A DNA stretch of 64,000 bases from Aliidongia dinghuensis (lineage in GTDB: Bacteria; Pseudomonadota; Alphaproteobacteria; ATCC43930; CGMCC-115725), in the NCBI RefSeq assembly GCF_014643535.1, contig NZ_BMJQ01000002.1, positions 62,001-126,000 of the forward strand. Reading direction: 5' to 3'. The notes under the pieces are model-generated. The model worked only from the letters and a program-made list of their open reading frames with translations. It did not search any database and was not told the DNA's origin. The stretch's first letter is position 1; the number at the start of each line of letters is the position of its first letter. Positions 44,589 to 56,365 of the stretch are shown here, one piece after another. A program made the position numbers and the translations under genes.

Positions 44589-44700
44589 CTATCCCTCGCG
44601 CAGGACCAGGCCCTCGCGCAGGAACAGGCCGACCGGAAAATCGGCAAGCAGCTTGCCGACCGCGGCCGGTCAATGCGCTGCCGCAGTGCCGCGAGCGCGG

Positions 44701-44704
<4 letters not shown>
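44589..44704 (-). pseudogene. Short frame-broken reading frame coupled to the TreS-maltokinase gene
   Basis: ATG 44704 overlaps the stop of the TreS fusion (ATGA), as real coupled genes here do, and starts MTALAALRQRID. About 12 codons on, the coding-like sequence moves to another frame and continues VGKLLADFPVGLFLREG, then LVLREG and stop at 44589. The last part is an 18-base near-tandem duplication encoding LFLREG/LVLREG. I know no family match. It could be a decayed or frameshifted third gene of the operon, or chance. Confidence 0.4.
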
Positions 44705-48053
<3,349 letters not shown>

Positions 48054-48057
<4 letters not shown>

Positions 48058-48230
48058 GATGGCGCCTCGATTCGCCGGACGCTCAGGATCATCGCGAGAT
48101 AGGTTGCGGGATCGAGCAGCGTCGCCGCCGTGAAGGCGAGGCCCGCAACCGCCGGCAGACGGTCGCGCCGGGCCAGGAGATCGTCCGGGCTCAACGGGGA
48201 CAAGGCGAGGAGGCGCGGTGCCGTCTGCAT
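48054..48230 (-). CDS. Small protein of unknown function, coupled to TreS-maltokinase
   Basis: 58 codons from ATG 48230 to a TGA that overlaps the ATG of the TreS fusion by 4 bases. Sequence begins MQTAPRLLALSPLSPDDL and ends with an Ile/Leu-rich helix and RRIEAPS. AAGGG lies 6-10 bases before the ATG. Codon third positions are GC-rich as in its neighbours. I recognise no domain. It may be a real small protein, a leader that couples translation, or the remnant of the 3' end of a longer gene such as a GlgE- or GlgB-type enzyme; the last is speculation. Confidence 0.55.
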
Positions 48231-48370
48231 GCGTGCCCTTTCGATCGAATCGAGGGCGACGAGGCGGCGCTCGGCGCGTCTCTAGCCCGAGTTCTCTACC
48301 GACTACGCCGCCAACGGTTCCGTTCTTCGGGCGGTTCCCTCCGCCGCCGGGCGGGCGCCGATCCCAGTAT

Positions 48371-48397
48371 TTGGCACTCATGGGGTGAGAGTGCTAA
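48371..48397 (+). promoter_or_regulatory. CIRCE operator for HrcA
   Basis: TTGGCACTC (48371-48379), a 9-base spacer, then GAGTGCTAA (48389-48397). This is the CIRCE consensus TTAGCACTC-N9-GAGTGCTAA with one mismatch. It lies 115 bases before groES, where HrcA represses groESL until heat stress. The 140 bases to its left hold the promoter side of the divergent treS operon and show nothing else. Confidence 0.92.
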
Positions 48398-48511
48398 GAT
48401 TCCCGTGCCGCTCTGCCGACGGGAAAAATGGACGCTTCCCGGTTGACCGGCGCCTCGGGTCTTTCCAGTCCCGGGGCCCGTGCCGCCGCTGTATTGCACT
48501 GGAGGATCTGC

Positions 48512-48826
48512 ATGCATTTCCGCCCGCTGCACGACCGTGTGATCGTGCGCCGCATCGATGCCGAGGACAAGACCGCCGGCGGCATCATCATTCCCGACAC
48601 GGCCAAGGAAAAACCGCAGCAAGGCGAGGTGGCCGCCGTCGGTCCCGGGGTCCGTGACCAGCAGGGTCAGCTGGTGCCGACCGAGCTCAAGGCCGGCGAC
48701 CGCGTGCTGTTCGGCAAATGGTCCGGCACCGAGGTCAAGATCGACGGCGAGGACCTGCTCATCATGAAGGAGAGCGACATCCTCGGTGTGATCGAAGACG
48801 CCCAGCCGGTCGGCCAGGCCGCCTGA
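48512..48826 (+). CDS. groES: Co-chaperonin GroES
   Basis: 104 residues, full length. [23 protein letters not shown] at the start is the GroES signature (quoted in part), the mobile loop is [15 protein letters not shown], and [20 protein letters not shown] is the usual roof region. Slightly longer than E. coli GroES (97) by a C-terminal PVGQAA tail. GGAGG 48501-48505 precedes ATG 48512 by 6 bases. It caps the GroEL chamber. CIRCE upstream shows HrcA control. Confidence 0.97.
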   Translation: MHFRPLHDRVIVRRIDAEDKTAGGIIIPDTAKEKPQQGEVAAVGPGVRDQQGQLVPTELKAGDRVLFGKWSGTEVKIDGEDLLIMKESDILGVIEDAQPVGQAA

Positions 48827-48842
48827 CTGCCGCTCGCCATAA

Positions 48843-50504
<1,662 letters not shown>

Positions 50505-50546
50505 TCGACGCCATCTAGTCGGCATCCTCTCGTCGACGCTATTGGA

Positions 50547-50570
50547 GGGCCCGGGAAAACGCCCGGGCCC
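50547..50570 (+). terminator. Terminator of groESL
   Basis: GGGCCCGGG (50547-50555) pairs perfectly with CCCGGGCCC (50562-50570) around a 6-base A-rich loop; TTCG follows. Only a short T run, but position and stem support a terminator. Confidence 0.75.
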
Positions 50571-51130
50571 TTCGCTCGTGAAAGGGTGAACCTCCCGCCA
50601 CCGACCCGCGATGGGGGCGCGGATTCGCCGGTGGGGGAGGCTCGACAGGCACGGCAGGAGGTATCCCGTACCTGTATCGAAAGTCGAATGCTCGGGAAGT
50701 CCGCCCGGTCTCGCCAGGTATTTGGCGATCGTCGAGCTCTCCGGCCAAGGTTGTTTGCGAATTTTTCGGATTGATTGAGAGAATATTTATTATCTTGGCC
50801 AAATATGTGGCCTGGATCGGTCTCTGGGCTCTATTAAAATATCTTTTATTTTTGCTTTGCGGTATTTGGTTAATGTTATTATATTTTTGTTCCAAGTCTG
50901 TAATAATATGCGCGCATTGATATCGTTGTCCTGCGGGTGGCGAGTTGTGGCGTCGCGGCAACAGCGTTCGAATTTGCCGACGCGTTCCGGCATGCTTGCT
51001 TGACCGGCGGGAGCCCGGCCGTATCTTCGGCCGCACAGGAGGTTAAACTTGTCGCGGCTGTGTGGGGGCACGCTACGGCAAACCTGACCGTCCGCACGAC
51101 GCTCAGGCCTATCGAAGGCCAACGCCTACC
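50571..51130. other. Long intergenic region with an AT-rich island
   Basis: 560 bases without a supported gene. From about 50750 to 50912 the DNA is strongly AT-rich (for instance TTAAAATATCTTTTATTTTTG), unlike the rest of the window. Short open frames here have no coding character. The region probably serves porin regulation; it may also be foreign DNA. Confidence 0.5.
51000..51027 (+). promoter_or_regulatory. Possible sigma70-type promoter of the porin gene
   Basis: TTGACC at 51000-51005 and TATCTT at 51022-51027 with a 16-base spacer; this would give a leader of about 95 bases to ATG 51131. Confidence 0.35.
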
Positions 51131-52546
51131 ATGAAGAAACTGCTTCTCCAGACGTCCGCGTTCGTCGCGGCGGGTCTTCTTGCGCACGGCGCCTACGCGC
51201 AGACCGCGAGTACCGATCAGCCGATCCAGATGAAGCTCGGCGGCCAGTACTACACCGGTGCTGCCGCCATGATCTCGCAGGACGATCAGCCGGGCGACGC
51301 CGCCTACAAGCGGCAGCCGGTCGGCTTCCAGGACTATTTCCTGATCCGCTTCCTCGGTTCGACGACCTTCTCGAACGGCATCACCGCCGGCGTCTTCACG
51401 CGCCTCAATGCGTTCAGCGCGCCGAACGCTGCGGCCAGCACGACGAACGGCTTCCAGAGCTCGAACAACACGACGATCAAGGACAGCTATATCTACCTGA
51501 GGAACGCCCAGAGCTGGGGCGAGGTGCGCATCGGCGACTTCAGCGACGTCCGCCGCGACGACGCGGTCGGCACCAATGCCGGCGTCACCGGCGATCAGAA
51601 CACCGGTGCGAACTCGGCCGCGATCTATTTCTCGAACTCGCCCGTGTTCAACCTGACCACGCTCAACCTCGACAGCCGCGGCACGAAGATCGCGTACTAC
51701 AGCCCGGTCATTGCCGGCTTCCATTTCGCGGCGAGCTACACACCGGACAAGGCGGGCGGCCACACGAACGGTCCGGGCAACATCGGCGACAACAACGGCC
51801 TGACCGACAACCAGACGAACGGCCTGACGCCGAGCCTGCTCAACAATGCGACGGCCTATAACTACTGGTCGCTGTCGACCGGCTGGGCCGGCACGGTCGG
51901 TCCGGCGAAGGTGGCATGGACCGCCGGCTACTCGACCGCGAGCCGCAAGGGCGCCTGCTCCAACAAGGTAGCGCTCGGCAACGACGCGCTCTCGAACGAC
52001 TGCGTTCTGACCCCGACCAACAACGCCGACCCGCAGATCTACAACAGCGGCGTCCAGGTCAATTACGGCCCGTACGAGCTGGGCTTCGACTATGAGCTGT
52101 CGCAGGCGTTCCCGAACGGTCTGATGGGCACCGGCGCCGGCGTCGCGACCGCATTCAATGCGGTGGGCGTTCCGATCTCGTTCAGCACGCTCAAGACGAA
52201 CGAGATGGTCAACAAGAACCTCGACCTCAACCTGTCCTACACGATCGGTGCCATCCGCATGGGCGTGGAATGGTCGCGCGGCGAGTATGAGGGCCTGACT
52301 GGCGACGCGAACGTCAAGCGGGCCGTGACCAACGACGTGATCCAGGTCGGTGCGACCTATTCGGTCGGGCCGGGCGTCAATCTCACGGGCATGATCCAGC
52401 AGACGCTCTATGACGCCGGCGGTGCCTATGTGCCGAACGGTGCCAATTTCACGTCGGGGACCGGCGGTGTGGCCGCCAACAACAACGTCTTCGCCAAGAA
52501 TTTCGATTCGACGGCGCTCATCATGGAGACCTCGTTCCGCTGGTAA
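51131..52546 (+). CDS. General Gram-negative porin
   Basis: 471 residues with a 23-residue signal peptide (MKKLLLQTSAFVAAGLLAHG..YAQ). The mature part has alternating beta strands, many Asn/Thr-rich loops (NNGLTDNQTNGLTPSLLNN) and the terminal aromatic signal ETSFRW, as in 16-strand trimeric porins. The early GGQYYTGAAAMI and FQDYFLIRFLG strands fit porin_4. A single Cys pair (CSNKV...CVLT) in one loop may form a disulphide. Monocistronic between an AT-rich leader and a strong terminator. Confidence 0.93.
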   Translation: MKKLLLQTSAFVAAGLLAHGAYAQTASTDQPIQMKLGGQYYTGAAAMISQDDQPGDAAYKRQPVGFQDYFLIRFLGSTTFSNGITAGVFTRLNAFSAPNAAASTTNGFQSSNNTTIKDSYIYLRNAQSWGEVRIGDFSDVRRDDAVGTNAGVTGDQNTGANSAAIYFSNSPVFNLTTLNLDSRGTKIAYYSPVIAGFHFAASYTPDKAGGHTNGPGNIGDNNGLTDNQTNGLTPSLLNNATAYNYWSLSTGWAGTVGPAKVAWTAGYSTASRKGACSNKVALGNDALSNDCVLTPTNNADPQIYNSGVQVNYGPYELGFDYELSQAFPNGLMGTGAGVATAFNAVGVPISFSTLKTNEMVNKNLDLNLSYTIGAIRMGVEWSRGEYEGLTGDANVKRAVTNDVIQVGATYSVGPGVNLTGMIQQTLYDAGGAYVPNGANFTSGTGGVAANNNVFAKNFDSTALIMETSFRW

Positions 52547-52573
52547 GCGGCGAGAGTCGTCCGATATTGCGAG

Positions 52574-52603
52574 GGGAGAGCGGTCATCCGCTCTCCCGTT
52601 TTT
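52574..52603 (+). terminator. Intrinsic terminator of the porin gene
   Basis: GGGAGAGCGG (52574-52583), TCAT loop, CCGCTCTCCC (52588-52597), then GTTTTT. Perfect 10-base stem plus T run. Confidence 0.93.
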
Positions 52604-52710
52604 GCCGGCGCCATAAAACTTATTTCGCCCTAAAACATATTTTATTTGATGCGGTTGCCGAACTCGGGAGATTGAGCCGGGTACAGAGATCCCTTGCACC
52701 CTCACGTGAC

Positions 52711-52718
52711 GGAGGAGG
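52711..52718 (+). promoter_or_regulatory. Strong ribosome-binding site before a TTG start
   Basis: GGAGGAGG ends 6 bases before TTG 52725. The in-frame ATG 52818 nearest the receiver domain has no such site, which argues for the longer protein. Confidence 0.6.
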
Positions 52719-52724
52719 TGAATC

Positions 52725-53519
52725 TTGTCGCCCAGTTACGGCGATCCCAAGTCCATGGGCAGCATCGGCGCCGCGTCGCCGCACGCCACCCTTTCCGGCT
52801 CCACGTTCGGCACTGCCATGTCATCTGGTCTCGCTCGCGGAGCGCATATCCTGGTCGTCGAAGATGATCCCGACATGGGGCGGGAGATCGTCGCCGAGCT
52901 CGAGGCGCGCGATTATCTCGTGAGCCTGGCCGAGACCGGGCAAGACGGGCTCGCGGCCATACGGGCCGACGGGTCGGTCAAGCTGGTGATCGCCGACCGC
53001 ATGTTGCCGGTGCTCGACGGGCTTTCGATGATCGAGGCGCTGCGCAGCGAGGCGATCGGCACGCCCGTGCTCATCCTGAGCGCGCTCGGCTCGGTCGACG
53101 ACCGCGTCCGCGGCCTCAAGGCGGGCGGCGACGATTACCTGACGAAGCCGTTCGCCATGGACGAGCTGGCCGCGCGCGTCGAGGCACTGTTGCGCCGGCC
53201 GGCCGACACGCGCGCGACCGTGCTCCGCGTCGGGCCGCTGGAGATGGACCTCATCGATCGGACCGTGCATCGCGGTCCGCGGGAGATCGAGCTGCTGCCG
53301 CGCGAGTTCAAGCTGCTCGAATACATGATGCGGCGGCCGGATCAGACCATCACCCGGGCGATGCTGCTCGAGGAGGTCTGGCACTATCGCTTCGTGCCGC
53401 AGACGAACCTGATCGACGTGCACATGGGCAAGCTCAGGCACAAGATCGACGCGGACGGCGACGTGCCGATGATCGTCAGCGTGCGCGGGACCGGATTCAT
53501 GCTCCGTGCGCCGGACTGA
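52725..53519 (+). CDS. OmpR/PhoB-type response regulator
   Basis: 264 residues from TTG 52725. Receiver domain at 40-155 with acidic pocket EDD (46-48), phosphoacceptor Asp91 in LVIADRML, Ser119 and Lys141 in YLTKPFA; winged-helix DNA-binding domain from about 165 (LPREFKLLEYMMRR; RGTGFMLRAPD at the end). About 39 Ser/Gly/Thr-rich residues precede the receiver, which is unusual; a shorter start at ATG 52818 would remove most of them. It overlaps the kinase gene by 14 bases. Confidence 0.93.
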   Translation: MSPSYGDPKSMGSIGAASPHATLSGSTFGTAMSSGLARGAHILVVEDDPDMGREIVAELEARDYLVSLAETGQDGLAAIRADGSVKLVIADRMLPVLDGLSMIEALRSEAIGTPVLILSALGSVDDRVRGLKAGGDDYLTKPFAMDELAARVEALLRRPADTRATVLRVGPLEMDLIDRTVHRGPREIELLPREFKLLEYMMRRPDQTITRAMLLEEVWHYRFVPQTNLIDVHMGKLRHKIDADGDVPMIVSVRGTGFMLRAPD

Positions 53520-54915
53520 GCTCTTCCGCACGGCTCAGTTCAGGCTGGCGCTCGCCTTCACCACGGCACTCGCGGCCTGCATGCTCCTCACCTTCGGCTT
53601 CGTCTATTGGCAGACGGCGCTCGTCGAGACGGGGCGCATCCGCTATGAGATCGTCGACGAGGTCGAGAATGCGGCGAAGATCGAGACCGACGATCTGCTG
53701 CGCGACATCGATCTGCGCATCGCGGCCGACCTCCATCGGCTGAGCTACGCTGCCCTGTTCGATCCGGCCGGCAAGCTGCTGGCCGGCAACATCGCCGCCA
53801 TTCCGGATGACTTGCCGATCGACGGGGCGGCCCACCGCATGCCGGCCGCCGCCATCGGCGGAGCCGCCGTCGGCGGCGTCGATCGGCGAGTGGCGGGAAC
53901 GCGCCACGTCACGCTTGCGGCCCGGCATCGCGCCGACGGCGGCACGGTGATCATCGGCCGGGACATGACCGAGGTCGTCGTCCTGCGCCAGACCATTTCG
54001 CGCGGGCTGTTGCTCGGCATCGTGCCGAGCGTCGCCCTGTCCTTGATCTTCGGCATGCTGCTCAGCTCCCGCGCGCTCCGCCGGGTGCGGACCGTCCAGC
54101 AATCGATCGGCCACATCATGGGCGGCAACCTGCTGGAACGCCTGCCGACCCGCGGAACGGCCGACGATCTCGACAAGCTTGCCCTCGAGGTCAACCGCAT
54201 GCTCGACCAGATCTGCCATCTGCTCGACGAGGTGAAGAGCGTCGGCGACAATATCGCCCATGACCTGCGGACGCCGCTCTCCGTCATGCGCGCGAAACTC
54301 GAGCGCGCGCTCGCCGCGACCGGGGCGGCGGATCTGGAGACGGTGGCGTCGAGCACGCTTGCCGACCTGGACAAGGCCTTTGCCATCATCACGGCGCTGC
54401 TGCGCATCTCCGAGATCGAGAACAGCCGGCGCCGGAGCGAGTTTGGCGCGGTGGACTTGCGTGATCTGCTGGCGGAGGTCTTCGATCTCTACGAGCCGCT
54501 GGCGGAGGCGAAATCGATCACCTTCACCGCACGACCGGCTGAGCGGCTGCCAGTCGTCACGGGCGACCGGGACCTCTTGATGGAGGCGGTCGCGAACCTC
54601 GTCGACAATGCGGTCAAATTCACGCCTGCGGGCGGGCGGGTCGAGCTCTCGGCGACGCTCGAGGCGCAGGTCCCGGTCATCCGGATCGTCGACAGCGGCC
54701 CCGGCATCGCCGCCGCCGAGCGGAAATCCGTGCTGAAGCGCTTCTACCGCTCGGACAAGAGCCGGCACGTCGGCGGCCATGGCCTGGGCCTGAGCCTGGT
54801 CGCGGCGATCGCCCGGCTGCACGGCTTCTGCCTGCACATCGGCGACGGTATGCCGGGGGCGATCGTGGAACTCCGCTGCCAACCGGTTGATCCGGCAGAT
54901 TTGCCGGCGGACTGA
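53506..54915 (+). CDS. Two-component sensor histidine kinase
   Basis: 469 residues from GTG 53506. Two membrane helices (about 15-38 and 167-188) bound a periplasmic sensor of about 125 residues; HAMP at 188-240; phosphoacceptor His252 in NIAHDLRTPLSV; N box NLVDNAVKFTP near 365; G boxes DSGPGI and HGLGLSL. It phosphorylates the regulator encoded just upstream. The stimulus is unknown; porin, bestrophin and efflux genes are neighbours. Its stop codon directly abuts that of the convergent bestrophin gene. Confidence 0.94.
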   Translation: MRRTELFRTAQFRLALAFTTALAACMLLTFGFVYWQTALVETGRIRYEIVDEVENAAKIETDDLLRDIDLRIAADLHRLSYAALFDPAGKLLAGNIAAIPDDLPIDGAAHRMPAAAIGGAAVGGVDRRVAGTRHVTLAARHRADGGTVIIGRDMTEVVVLRQTISRGLLLGIVPSVALSLIFGMLLSSRALRRVRTVQQSIGHIMGGNLLERLPTRGTADDLDKLALEVNRMLDQICHLLDEVKSVGDNIAHDLRTPLSVMRAKLERALAATGAADLETVASSTLADLDKAFAIITALLRISEIENSRRRSEFGAVDLRDLLAEVFDLYEPLAEAKSITFTARPAERLPVVTGDRDLLMEAVANLVDNAVKFTPAGGRVELSATLEAQVPVIRIVDSGPGIAAAERKSVLKRFYRSDKSRHVGGHGLGLSLVAAIARLHGFCLHIGDGMPGAIVELRCQPVDPADLPAD

Positions 54916-55791
54916 TCAGCCGGCCTCGAGGCTTTCCCCGATATCCGTCTCGATCGTCCGCACCAGATCGTCGAGCGGCAGGTCGTTCTCGTTGCGGCCG
55001 AACGGGTCCTCGAGCTCGTCGCCGATCGCGTCGAGCCCGAAGAACGTATAGCTCACGACCGCGACGAGGATGGGCGTGCTCCAGCCGAGCTGCGGTGCCA
55101 CGCCGAATGGCAGCAAGCAGCAGAAGAGATAGGTCGTGCGGTGGATCAGCAGCGTATAGGCGAACGGCAGCGGCGTATTCTTGATCCGCTCGCACGCGGC
55201 CTGGACCTCGCTCATCTCCACGAGCCGGCTCTCGAGCAGCATGTAGCGCCACTCGCTGATCCGGCCTTCGTCGGCGAGCCTCGAGCATTCCTGTCCGATC
55301 TGGTCCAAGAGCCGGTTCGTCGCGTTGGCGCTGCCAGGACGCACGGGGCCAAGCGTGCCCCAGGTCCGGCAGGCGTCGGCCTCGCTCGTCCCGTCCAGGC
55401 GCGCTCGGAGCGCGTGGGCATAGGCGCAGACGGCGCGCAGCAGCCGTCGCCGGTCGACCGGCAGCGCCATGGTCTCGCGGGCGAAGGATCGCGCCGCGAC
55501 GATGAGCCGGCCCCATTGCTTGCGCGCCTCCCACCAGCGGTCATAGCAGGCGTTGTTCCGGAAGCTCAGGAAGACCGAGATCGAGATGCCGATGAAGCTG
55601 AACGGTGCTATGCCGAACGCGGACAGCGGATCGCCGTGGAGCTTCGTCCAATAGACGACACCGCAGGCGAGCGTGGTGAGCATGGCGACCTTCCACGCGA
55701 TGAGGCGGATGATCGAGCCGCGCACGGCGAACAGGATCTCCCGGAGCCCGGCGCGGGATCTTGGGGTACTGGTCGATCTCTCCGGCATCAT
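54916..55791 (-). CDS. Bestrophin-family (UPF0187) membrane protein
   Basis: 291 residues. Family pattern FIGISISVFLSFRNNACYDRWWEARKQWG (quoted here only as family landmark: FLSFRNN, then YDRWWEARK) near residue 75-95, and the end part GLDAIGDELEDPFGRNENDLPLDDL with the acidic cluster that forms the calcium-binding belt in animal bestrophins. Bacterial members are pentameric cation channels. About four membrane helices. Convergent with the histidine kinase with no intervening base. Start ATG 55791 or the next Met two codons earlier are both possible. Confidence 0.9.
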   Translation of the reverse strand: MMPERSTSTPRSRAGLREILFAVRGSIIRLIAWKVAMLTTLACGVVYWTKLHGDPLSAFGIAPFSFIGISISVFLSFRNNACYDRWWEARKQWGRLIVAARSFARETMALPVDRRRLLRAVCAYAHALRARLDGTSEADACRTWGTLGPVRPGSANATNRLLDQIGQECSRLADEGRISEWRYMLLESRLVEMSEVQAACERIKNTPLPFAYTLLIHRTTYLFCCLLPFGVAPQLGWSTPILVAVVSYTFFGLDAIGDELEDPFGRNENDLPLDDLVRTIETDIGESLEAG

Positions 55792-55890
55792 GGGTCGCGG
55801 GTCCGTAAGCTTTTGACCGCCAGGCGGTCGGGCGGTGGCGGAACGTGGTTAGCCGTATCGGCCAAGTCCAATCGTTAGATCAGATCCTGC

Positions 55891-55907
55891 GATAGGAGGA
55901 TCCTATC
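55891..55907. repeat. Small inverted repeat
   Basis: GATAGGA-GGA-TCCTATC, perfect 7-base arms, in the region between bestrophin and the efflux operon. Possible regulator site. Confidence 0.4.
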
Positions 55908-55922
55908 AAGCCGATCCGGTGG

Positions 55923-55944
55923 GCCACATGCTGCAGCATGTGGC
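55923..55944. promoter_or_regulatory. Perfect 22-base palindrome
   Basis: Positions 55923-55933 (GCCACATGCTG) and 55934-55944 are exact reverse complements with no spacer. It lies just before a candidate promoter and is of the size bound by a dimeric repressor such as a TetR or MarR protein; no such gene is adjacent. A terminator is unlikely because no T run follows and an unlooped stem cannot close fully. Confidence 0.65.
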
Positions 55945-55950
55945 TCCGTC

Positions 55951-55980
55951 TTCGCAGCTTCTCTGCTGAAAGGCTATAAT
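55951..55980 (+). promoter_or_regulatory. Possible promoter of the lipoprotein/RND region
   Basis: TTCGCA (55951-55956), 18-base spacer, TATAAT (55975-55980). The -10 box is perfect, the -35 weak. It would give a 150-base leader with the inverted repeat at 56087. The rest of 55792-56140 is AT-rich and holds no gene. Confidence 0.4.
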
Positions 55981-56086
55981 ATTAAAATATTTTTTAGAGA
56001 GTTATTGTCCTGATTGCTTGTTGTGAAACTATAAATCCGATTTTAAAATTGTGAACATTGTAGGAATTTGATTTCGACCCTACTCA

Positions 56087-56122
56087 ATTGATGCGGAAAT
56101 GTTTCGAACGATCCGCATCAAT
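56087..56122. repeat. 11-base inverted repeat in the leader of the lipoprotein gene
   Basis: ATTGATGCGGA (56087-56097) and TCCGCATCAAT (56112-56122) match perfectly around 14 bases. It ends 4 bases before the ribosome-binding site GAGGAG, so it could be an operator or an RNA hairpin that limits ribosome access. Confidence 0.6.
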
Positions 56123-56140
56123 ATTGAGGAGTGCCGAAGA

Positions 56141-56275
56141 ATGAAAGCGATTCCCCATCGTTTCGCGTTGCTGATCTGTGCGGCGCTGGCCATGACCGCG
56201 CTTGCCGCCTGCAGTGACGTGCATCCGCTCCAGACCGCGGCCGCGCAGCACGAGGACAATCCCAGCGTCAAGTAA
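56141..56275 (+). CDS. 44-residue lipoprotein of unknown function
   Basis: Short frame starting MKAIPHRFALLICAALAMTA and then LAAC, a good lipobox with the lipidated Cys at residue 24; only 20 residues follow (SDVHPLQTAAAQHEDNPSVK). GAGGAG at 56126-56131 is 9 bases upstream of the ATG. Size and plan resemble entericidin-type lipopeptides, but I see no clear sequence relation. It stands before a very strong hairpin and the RND pump genes. A leader-peptide role is possible but a lipobox in such a peptide would be odd. Confidence 0.65.
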   Translation: MKAIPHRFALLICAALAMTALAACSDVHPLQTAAAQHEDNPSVK

Positions 56276-56282
56276 TGCCGTC

Positions 56283-56341
56283 GGACCCGTCGAGAGCACG
56301 GCGCCGGCTGGCGCCATGCTCTCCCGGGTCCTTCTGTCTTT
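56283..56341 (+). terminator. Very strong terminator/attenuator hairpin before the RND operon
   Basis: Three stacked stems: GGACCCG (56283-56289) with CGGGTCC (56325-56331), GAGAGCA (56292-56298) with TGCTCTC (56317-56323), and GGCGCC (56300-56305) with GGCGCC (56310-56315) around GGCT. About 20 pairs with small bulges, then TTCTGTCTTTC. It begins 8 bases after the lipoprotein stop and ends 25 bases before the pump gene. Confidence 0.85.
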
Positions 56342-56365
56342 CGTTCCCATGATCCCGGAGTCGCC

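Noticed and set aside
50586-50774. 62-codon plus-strand frame after groEL
   Set aside because: Arg/Ser/Pro-rich without motif, GTG start inside the terminator region, no ribosome site.
50790-51122. 110-codon minus-strand open frame in the AT-rich region before the porin
   Set aside because: Composition changes abruptly along the frame, no ribosome site, and it overlaps the probable porin promoter.
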